A stretch of DNA of 64,000 nucleotides from Alistipes sp. dk3624 (GTDB lineage: Bacteria; Bacteroidota; Bacteroidia; Bacteroidales; Rikenellaceae). This document shows, in pieces, positions 57,843 through 64,000 of the stretch. Below the pieces are notes generated by a model. That model saw nothing but the letters and a program-made list of their open reading frames with translations. It was not told the origin of the DNA and made no database searches. Within the stretch, counting starts at the first letter, position 1. Every line of letters begins with the position of its first letter. Where the stretch lies: NCBI RefSeq assembly GCF_009557455.1, contig NZ_CP045651.1, positions 1,240,001-1,304,000 on the forward strand, written 5' to 3'. A program made the translations under genes and the position numbers.

Positions 57843-59312
57843 CTACAGCAACGGGCTGAACAACCGCGACAACGCTTCGTAAAAACTATGCAGCGCGGGA
57901 CGACTCTCCCAGTAGTCGCGCGTTACCATGCGGCTCTGATCGAGGTCGTGCAGGAACTCCGCTTCCAGCTCCTGCGTGATCTTCCGGTCGTACAGCAACG
58001 CCGACACTTCGAAATTGTCTTCGAAACTGCGGATGTCCATATTGGCCGTGCCGACCGAACTGAACTGCCCGTCGATCATAATCAGCTTCGAATGGTTGAA
58101 TCCCCGGCGGTACAGGTACACCTTCACGTTGGCGTCGATCAGTTCGCCGATGTACGAGCGGGAGGCCCAGTAAACCACCTTCGAATCGGAACGGCTCGGG
58201 ATCATGATCCGCACGTCGATCCCGCTCAGCGCAGCCACTTTGACCGCCGTCAGAATCGCCTCGTTCGGAAGGAAATAGGGCGACGAAATATAGATATGGT
58301 GCTGCGCATGCGTGATGGCCGAGAAAAACGCCTGCATGATCGACGCCCAGTCGGAATCGGGTCCGGACGTGGCGATCTGGATCATCGTCTCCTCCTTGAC
58401 ATGCGTTTTGGGCAGGTATTTCGGATAGTCGTTCAACAACTGCTTGCTGACGAAAAACCAGTCGGCGATGAATACGATCTGCAACATGCCGACCGCTTCG
58501 CCCTCGAGCCGCAGGTGGGTATCGCGCCACGGCCCCATTTTCGTCCCGGTGACGTACCGCTGGGCGATGTTGATCCCGCCCGTGAACCCGATCTTGCCGT
58601 CCACAACCAGGATCTTGCGGTGATTCCGGTAATTGACGTGACTGGTCAGCCACGGGAAGACCACCTGCATGAAACACTCTACCCGGACGCCGGCCTTGCG
58701 CAGCCGGCCGATGTACTTGCGCCCGAGCCCCCAACTGCCCACGTCGTCGTAGATCAGCCTCACCTCGACTCCCTGCTGCGCCTTGGCGATCAAAATGTCG
58801 GCGATCTCGCGGCCCAGCGGATCGTCCTCGATGATGTAATATTCCAGATGGATCGACGAACTGGCCGACCACAGCGCCTTGCGGATTTCGTCGAACGTCT
58901 CCGTTCCGTCGTTCAGCAGCTTCACCCGGTTATGCACCGTCAGCAGCGCCTTGTTGCTGTTGAGCAGCAGCGTAATGATATCGCGGTTGTCGCTGATCTC
59001 CGGTTTGTGCAGCACCGCGGCGTTGTTGATCTCGTAGATTTGCTGCCGGCTCAGCGTGTCGATCTGTTCGAGATCGCTCAGTTCCTTGCGGCTGAACAAT
59101 TTTTGCTTGCGGTGGTTGCGCCCGAAAACGATGTAAAAGATAAATCCGACGACCGGCAGCAATGAAATCACGATGATCCACGACAGCGCCTTCACCGGAT
59201 CGCGCTTGTCGTGAATGATCACGGCGATCGTGATAATCACGAAAACGATGTACCCGAAACTCAGGTAAGGCTTCAGGTCGATCAGGGCGAAAAGTAAAAA
59301 AGTATCCGGCAT
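57843..59312 (-). CDS. cls: Cardiolipin synthase
   Basis: A 489-residue phospholipase-D-superfamily enzyme that makes cardiolipin in the inner membrane. Two N-terminal helices (FGYIVFVIITIAVII; LSWIIVISLLPVVGFIFYIV) precede two HKD motifs: NYRNHRKILVVDGKIGFTGG near residue 225 and FNHSKLIMIDGQFSSVGTAN near 405. Length is normal for bacterial Cls. Confidence 0.95.
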   Translation of the reverse strand: MPDTFLLFALIDLKPYLSFGYIVFVIITIAVIIHDKRDPVKALSWIIVISLLPVVGFIFYIVFGRNHRKQKLFSRKELSDLEQIDTLSRQQIYEINNAAVLHKPEISDNRDIITLLLNSNKALLTVHNRVKLLNDGTETFDEIRKALWSASSSIHLEYYIIEDDPLGREIADILIAKAQQGVEVRLIYDDVGSWGLGRKYIGRLRKAGVRVECFMQVVFPWLTSHVNYRNHRKILVVDGKIGFTGGINIAQRYVTGTKMGPWRDTHLRLEGEAVGMLQIVFIADWFFVSKQLLNDYPKYLPKTHVKEETMIQIATSGPDSDWASIMQAFFSAITHAQHHIYISSPYFLPNEAILTAVKVAALSGIDVRIMIPSRSDSKVVYWASRSYIGELIDANVKVYLYRRGFNHSKLIMIDGQFSSVGTANMDIRSFEDNFEVSALLYDRKITQELEAEFLHDLDQSRMVTRDYWESRPALHSFYEALSRLFSPLL

Positions 59313-59849
59313 GGCGTTCCAAATAGCAGTATTTGATACAAATATAATAAACCCCTCCGGAAAAAAGAGGCGGTCTGCCGAAAAATTGCAAAACGGCTCG
59401 CCTCCGTTCCTTTTCGATCGAAATAAAATAACCGGAACTTTGCATAAAAATATATCGGACCGTTGGATTATCTTGAATTTTAATTATATTTGCATCATAA
59501 AGTTATGTAGTTATAACTATATTTATAATAAATTTTATTAAATCAAGGATCGAAAAGTACGATCAGGACGAATAATCCGGAGAAATCGCGGCGTCGGACG
59601 TACTGTAAACAAATGATTATGCCCTTCTTCCATTCACAGCGAACTACAGAACAGCCTCAACGGATTACGATCCGGAAAACGGAGAAAGTATGCTTTTGTC
59701 CGACCGATACCGGGCGGTCTCGTGCGACCGCTCCCGAAGTCCGCATCGGTTCCGCCGGGAAATGCCGTACCGCAAACGGGAATACGGGCAAATGCGTTCT
59801 CGTCGCAAGCGGGAGCAATCGTTGATCGATCCTACAAAAAGTCATCATT
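59313..59849. other. AT-rich leader region before a small unknown gene
   Basis: No gene I trust lies in these 537 bases. A TATATTTG promoter box at 59485-59492 faces the gene at 59850; right after it, TAGTTATAACTA (59508-59519) is a 12-bp palindrome. A short open frame at 59613-59825 is Arg-rich, with no recognisable domain, and is probably not a gene. Confidence 0.55.
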
Positions 59850-60332
59850 ATGAACAGAGAAAAACGATTGTACCGGGACACCGAGAAATTTTTGAAAGCC
59901 CACACGTCGGACATCGTGTTCGCGCAAGAGATCCCGACGCGCCTGTTGATATTCTGGCTCGGGAAACGCAACAACCGCCGCGATCGGATTTTCAAACTCG
60001 CATTACAGAATTATCAGGATTTTACGGGACGCCAGCTCGTATTCCTGCCCGATTACAATGCGTTCATGGATCGGCTCTGTTCGGGAAAATACCAGTGGAA
60101 CGGATTCCTGATCAACAAATACGAACGACTGGTGGATCCGAAAGATCCGTCCGTCGTTTATTGTTGCGATAAAGAGTACGACGACCTATACACGCTGTTT
60201 TTCATATTCGTCAGCAAAATCGTATGGGGACGGTTGCTCCCGTGGCGGCGCCGGCGCGACGAAATGACCATCTTCGCATTCGACGATTATCCCATGCTCT
60301 TTACGTACCGCCAAGCCCAACTGCGCGCCTGA
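59850..60332 (+). CDS. Unknown 160-residue protein
   Basis: A small, probably cytoplasmic protein, MNREKRLYRDTEKFLKAHTS at the start, with aromatic-rich stretches: TGRQLVFLPDYNAFMDRLCS, VVYCCDKEYDDLYTLFFIFV, then RRRRDEMTIFAFDDYPMLFT. I do not recognise the family. It is preceded by a leader of over 300 bases from the promoter at 59485 and convergent with the flippase gene, which ends 3 bases away. Confidence 0.65.
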   Translation: MNREKRLYRDTEKFLKAHTSDIVFAQEIPTRLLIFWLGKRNNRRDRIFKLALQNYQDFTGRQLVFLPDYNAFMDRLCSGKYQWNGFLINKYERLVDPKDPSVVYCCDKEYDDLYTLFFIFVSKIVWGRLLPWRRRRDEMTIFAFDDYPMLFTYRQAQLRA

Positions 60333-60335
60333 CCG

Positions 60336-61826
60336 TTAAGAGCGGCGGACGAAAATCCGGCGAAGCAGGCCTTCGAGCATCCGGTTCAGCGCCGGAGAAA
60401 TCTTCGAATAATAAATTCCCGTACCGAATACGAGCGAAATCAGCGTCGTCCGGATCGTTCCGTCGACGATGAAATTGTCTTGCCGCGGAATCAGCATCGA
60501 GACGCCGATCATCGCGGCTCCCCACAGGACGACGAGGACATCGCGCCACGACAGTGAAAAAATCCGGTAGAACTTCCATACGAACGCAACGTGCCCGACG
60601 TTGAAAACCAGCAGCGAGATCATCGTCGCCAGCGCCGCCCCGTTCATCCCCCAGCGGGGAATCATCAGCGCGTTGGTCAGGACGGTCAGCCCGACCAGCA
60701 GGATCGAAAGCATGAACTCATAGCGGTATTTCTTGGAAGTCATCAGAATCGTGCTGTTCAGTCCCACGTACATATTCACGACCCAACCCAGGCCGAGGAA
60801 CAGGAAAACGTAACGCCCGCTGGCGTACGACTCCGGCATCAGCGAAAAGATATTGTCGAGGTTGACCCAGATGACGACGAACAGAAAGCAACCGGCGATC
60901 AGGTTCATCAGCGACGCATCGCGCGAGATTTTGCGCATACCTTCCATGTCGCGCTCTTTCCACAGGTTCGTAACCACCGGCGTAGACACCTTGACGATCG
61001 AACGGTAGGGCATCTGCATCGCGCTGGTCATATAGATGATCGTGGTATAGATCCCTCCTTCCGCCAGCCCGCAGATCCCGGCCAGCATCGTCTGGTCGAC
61101 GATCGGTACGATATACATCGAAGCCCCTCCGAGATACTGCCACAATCCGTATACCGCCGTGATCGAAAGCAACCTGCGCACGCGCGGAGTGACCGGAACC
61201 GGCCGGAACCGCGTTTGCCGTATCGTCGCCATATAAACCAGCAGGATCGCCGCCGGTACGAAATAGATCAGCACGTACCCCACGACGAATTGCTCGAACG
61301 TAATCAGCCGCAACGCATACAGCGAAATTTCGATCGAAATCAACAGGCGCAGCAGAATCTCGTTGACGAAAGAGGTGACGACCGTCTTGTAAAATGCCTG
61401 CAACCACGAACTGAAAAAATTATAGGACAACGTAGCCAGCCCCAGCGGAATCAGCATCAGGTAGTGCTCGGACAGTAGCGGAGATTCTTTCGAATAGTAC
61501 GCCATGACCGGTTCGCGGAACGCCAGGAACAGAACCGTGAACACGACGAACCCGGCGCCGACACCCAGCGCCGACCAGAAAAAGAAACCGTTGTCCCGCC
61601 GGTCGGGCGTCCGGAAAAACGGGAAGAATTTGACGACCGAAAAATTGATTCCCAGCGCGGAAAACTGGGCGTACAGGACGGCCAGCCCGGTCAGAATATT
61701 GACCAGTCCGACCTGCTCCTCGGTCAGGAAGTTCGTCAGCAACAGGATCTTGTTGACATATCCGATCAGGATCCCCAGGTAGGACAGGATCGTGATCGTG
61801 ATGCTGTTGCGTTGTACGATGCCCAA
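60336..61826 (-). CDS. Polysaccharide flippase (Wzx/MATE-like)
   Basis: A 496-residue membrane protein with about 12-14 helices. SITITILSYLGILIGYVNKI opens it, and LGINFSVVKFFPFFR fits the polysaccharide biosynthesis (RfbX/Wzx) family. Later segments: GLWQYLGGASMYIVPIVDQT; MQMPYRSIVKVSTPVVTNLW. It would flip lipid-linked sugar units across the inner membrane. No glycosyltransferase cluster is adjacent in the window. argS precedes it by 33 bases on the same strand. Confidence 0.9.
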   Translation of the reverse strand: MGIVQRNSITITILSYLGILIGYVNKILLLTNFLTEEQVGLVNILTGLAVLYAQFSALGINFSVVKFFPFFRTPDRRDNGFFFWSALGVGAGFVVFTVLFLAFREPVMAYYSKESPLLSEHYLMLIPLGLATLSYNFFSSWLQAFYKTVVTSFVNEILLRLLISIEISLYALRLITFEQFVVGYVLIYFVPAAILLVYMATIRQTRFRPVPVTPRVRRLLSITAVYGLWQYLGGASMYIVPIVDQTMLAGICGLAEGGIYTTIIYMTSAMQMPYRSIVKVSTPVVTNLWKERDMEGMRKISRDASLMNLIAGCFLFVVIWVNLDNIFSLMPESYASGRYVFLFLGLGWVVNMYVGLNSTILMTSKKYRYEFMLSILLVGLTVLTNALMIPRWGMNGAALATMISLLVFNVGHVAFVWKFYRIFSLSWRDVLVVLWGAAMIGVSMLIPRQDNFIVDGTIRTTLISLVFGTGIYYSKISPALNRMLEGLLRRIFVRRS

Positions 61827-61859
61827 GGCCGTATCGGTTAAAGGCTGCGGAAAGCCGGT

Positions 61860-63641
61860 TTACATGCGTTGCGGAACTCCGATACCGAGCAGCGCCATCG
61901 CCGAAGCGATCACGCGGGCTACGGTTTCGGAAAGCGTCAGACGCATCGTCTGTTTCTGCGCATCGGCCTCCCGCAGGATCGGGAAATCGTGGTAATAGCT
62001 GTTGTACGCTTTGGCCAATTCGTAAGCGTAATTCGCGATCACCGACGGCGAGAACGTCGCGCCGGCCTGCGCTACGGCGCCCGGATAGTCGGCAAGCATC
62101 TTGATCAGGCCGACCTCTTCAGTCGAAAGCGCCGAGCTATGCAGCTCGGAAGCCGGAACGATCCCGCGCTCGGCCGCCTTGCGCAACACCGACTTGATCC
62201 GGGCGTGGGTGTATTGGATAAACGGCCCGGTATTGCCGTTGAAGTCGATCGACTCGCGCGGGTCGAACAGCATCGTCTTACGCGGATCGACTTTCAGAAT
62301 GAAATATTTCAACGCGCCGAGTCCTACCATCCGGCTGATCCGCATCGCCTCGTCCGGCGTCGCATCGTCGAGTTTGCCGAGCTCCTGCGACATGTCGTAA
62401 GCCGTCCGCACCATCTCGTCGATCAGGTCGTCGGCGTCCACCACCGTCCCCTCGCGCGACTTCATTTTTCCTTCGGGCAGCTCGACCATACCGTACGACA
62501 GGTGCGTGATATGATCGGCCCAGCCGTAACCGAGCTTACCGAGGATCAGTTTCAATACCTGGAAATGATAGTTTTGCTCGTTGCCGACGACGTAGATCAT
62601 GTCGTCCAGGCGTTCCTCTTTGAAACGAGTGTAGGCCGTGCCGAGGTCCTGCGTCATGTAGACCGACGTACCGTCGCCGCGCAGCAACAGCTTCTGGTCG
62701 AGACCGTCGGCGGTCAGGTCGCACCAGACCGAGCCGTCCTCCTTACGGAAAAACACCCCTTTATCCAGTCCCTCCTCGACGATCGATTTGCCGAGCAGGT
62801 AGGTATTCGATTCGTAATACACCTTGTCGAAGCTGACGCCCATCGCTTCGTACGTCTTGTCGAAACCTTCGTACACCCAGCCGTTCATCGTCTGCCACAA
62901 CCCGTAAATCTCCGGGTCTTTGGCCTCCCACTTGCGCAGCATCGCCTGGGCCTCTTTCATAATCGGCGCTTCGCGCTTGGCTGTTTCTTCGTCCATACCG
63001 CCGGCCGTCAGTTCTTTGACTTCGGCCTTATAAGCCTTATCGAAGGCCACGTAGTATTTCCCGACCAGGTGATCGCCCTTCATGCCGGACGAAGCGGGCG
63101 TCTCGCCGCCGCCGAACTTCCGCCACGCGAGCATCGACTTGCAGATATGGATTCCGCGGTCGTTGACCAAATTCACTTTCAGCACCTTATTACCGCCCGC
63201 CTCCAGAATCCGGGCCACCGAGTAGCCGAGCAGGTTGTTGCGAATATGACCCAGGTGCAACGGCTTATTGGTGTTCGGCGAGGAGTATTCGACCATCACC
63301 GTCCGCCCGGTCGGAGCGGCCTGCCCGTAAGCGGGATCGGCGAGGATTTCGTTCACACGTTCGCTCCAGAACAGCTCGCTGAGGGACAAATTCAAAAATC
63401 CTTTGATTACGTTGAAACTTTTGATTTCGGGCGTCGAGGCGACCAGCGCTTCGCCGATCTCCGTTGCGGTGACTTCCGGATTTTTGCGGCTGAGTTTCAG
63501 CAACGGGAAGACCACCAGCGTCATATCGCCGTCGAATTCCTTGCGGGTTTTCTGTATCTGTACCTGTCCGGAGGCGGGTTCGCCGTACAGCGCGGTCACT
63601 GCGGCCCGCACTTTATCCTGCAAAAACTGTTCGATATTCAT
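61860..63641 (-). CDS. argS: Arginyl-tRNA synthetase
   Basis: A 593-residue class I synthetase; the ATG at 63639-63641 is used (MNIEQFLQDKVRAAVTALYG), with the promoter box about 30 bases upstream. HIGH motif: SPNTNKPLHLGHIRNNLLGY. The KMSKS equivalent is EGKMKSREGTVVDADDLIDE. DALR-type anticodon domain: FIQYTHARIKSVLRKAAERG to the end. It charges tRNA-Arg; one tRNA-Arg lies at 7285. Confidence 0.96.
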   Translation of the reverse strand: MNIEQFLQDKVRAAVTALYGEPASGQVQIQKTRKEFDGDMTLVVFPLLKLSRKNPEVTATEIGEALVASTPEIKSFNVIKGFLNLSLSELFWSERVNEILADPAYGQAAPTGRTVMVEYSSPNTNKPLHLGHIRNNLLGYSVARILEAGGNKVLKVNLVNDRGIHICKSMLAWRKFGGGETPASSGMKGDHLVGKYYVAFDKAYKAEVKELTAGGMDEETAKREAPIMKEAQAMLRKWEAKDPEIYGLWQTMNGWVYEGFDKTYEAMGVSFDKVYYESNTYLLGKSIVEEGLDKGVFFRKEDGSVWCDLTADGLDQKLLLRGDGTSVYMTQDLGTAYTRFKEERLDDMIYVVGNEQNYHFQVLKLILGKLGYGWADHITHLSYGMVELPEGKMKSREGTVVDADDLIDEMVRTAYDMSQELGKLDDATPDEAMRISRMVGLGALKYFILKVDPRKTMLFDPRESIDFNGNTGPFIQYTHARIKSVLRKAAERGIVPASELHSSALSTEEVGLIKMLADYPGAVAQAGATFSPSVIANYAYELAKAYNSYYHDFPILREADAQKQTMRLTLSETVARVIASAMALLGIGVPQRM

Positions 63642-63672
63642 GATTTGCGGTTTCGTGATTTCAAAATCAGCA

Positions 63673-63690
63673 CAAAGATAGCTATTTTTG
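63673..63690. promoter_or_regulatory. Divergent -7 boxes of argS and the dus gene
   Basis: CAAAGATA (63673-63680) is TATCTTTG on the minus strand for argS; TATTTTTG (63683-63690) faces right for the dus gene. Two bases separate the boxes. Confidence 0.55.
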
Positions 63691-63707
63691 CCGTCAAAAT
63701 ACAACCG

Positions 63708-64000
63708 ATGCGGATAGCCGACATAGATTTAGGGGACAAGCCGCTGTTCCTGGCCCCGATGGAAGACGTGACCGATCCGTCGTTCCGATACGTGTGCAAG
63801 CGGTTCGGAGCGGACATGGTCTACACCGAATTCATATCGAGCGACGGACTGATCCGCGACGCGGCCAAATCGGTCGCCAAACTCCGCACTTACGACTACG
63901 AACGCCCGGTGGGCATCCAGCTCTACGGCAACGAGATCGAACCGATGGTCGAGGCGGCGCGGGTCGCCGAGGCGGCACGGCCCGATCTGATCGACATCAA
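63708..64000 (+). CDS. dusB: tRNA-dihydrouridine synthase, 5' part
   Basis: 97 codons before the window ends. PLFLAPMEDVTDPSFRYVCK is the FMN-binding opening of Dus enzymes, followed by RFGADMVYTEFISSDGLIRD and PVGIQLYGNEIEPMVEAARV. It reduces uridine to dihydrouridine in tRNA D-loops. The DusB label within the family is the usual one for this start but cannot be confirmed without the rest. Confidence 0.88.
   Translation, partial: MRIADIDLGDKPLFLAPMEDVTDPSFRYVCKRFGADMVYTEFISSDGLIRDAAKSVAKLRTYDYERPVGIQLYGNEIEPMVEAARVAEAARPDLIDI

Noticed and set aside
59613-59825. Possible 70-residue gene upstream of 59850
   Set aside because: Arg-rich and without any domain; more likely part of a long leader.

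Overview
The window is a 64 kb stretch of bacterial chromosome from a Bacteroidota member, most likely Bacteroidales of the Rikenellaceae/Alistipes type (the genus is inference). Support comes from many TAnnTTTG -7 promoter boxes typical of the phylum, few Shine-Dalgarno sequences, numerous secreted lipoprotein glycosidases, a fimbrillin-family lipoprotein, GC-rich coding regions with AT-rich gaps, tatA-tatC without tatB, and an N-acetyltransferase of the kind that opens Bacteroidota arginine clusters.

Layout. 1-7.4 kb: 5' part of a GNAT gene, a fimbrillin-like lipoprotein, a probably decayed small lipoprotein gene, rubrerythrin and superoxide dismutase back to back, an MscS-type channel, ychF, a GT32-like glycosyltransferase and tRNA-Arg(CCG). 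7.5-10.6 kb: a 1029-residue lipoprotein with nine FG-GAP/VCBS-type calcium-loop repeats. 10.9-11.9 kb: a small membrane protein translationally coupled to an ECF sigma factor, downstream of a perfect 18-bp palindrome. 11.9-28.9 kb: the main accessory region, a glycan-use locus without SusC/SusD. A LacI regulator is followed by a leftward operon (GH78 rhamnosidase, GH2 mannosidase-type enzyme, ROK kinase, GmhA-type isomerase, MFS transporter, two tandem GH36-type enzymes), then a pectate-lyase-fold lipoprotein; a divergent secreted protein of unrecognised family lies on the other side of the regulator. Two matching LacI-type operators (ACTTAATCG core) flank the regulator gene, which ties these units into one regulon.

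29-40 kb: a soluble multi-PAS histidine kinase, an ACT-like protein divergent from lysC-lysA, then pheT, guaA, the 3' remnant of a glycosidase-like gene, ung, and an XRE/S24 LexA-like regulator in operon with ung. 41-43.5 kb: an orphan phage packaging module (small unknown gene, TerS-like, TerL) with no portal or capsid genes. 43.6-48.6 kb: exbD/exbB, two tRNA-Leu genes with a 14-bp triplicate repeat upstream, rplY with a structured leader, pth, hslR, tatC and tatA. 48.8-51.6 kb: a second GH78 lipoprotein standing alone.

51.6-64 kb: mostly housekeeping: lipid kinase, pepD, purC, phoH, an outer-membrane beta-barrel, a DUF6624-like secreted protein, cardiolipin synthase, a 160-aa unknown, a polysaccharide flippase, argS, and the 5' part of a dus gene. 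The most unusual parts are the SusCD-less regulon with its isomerase/kinase pair and unclassified enzyme, the sigma/membrane-protein pair with its palindrome, the S24-ung operon, and the orphan terminase.
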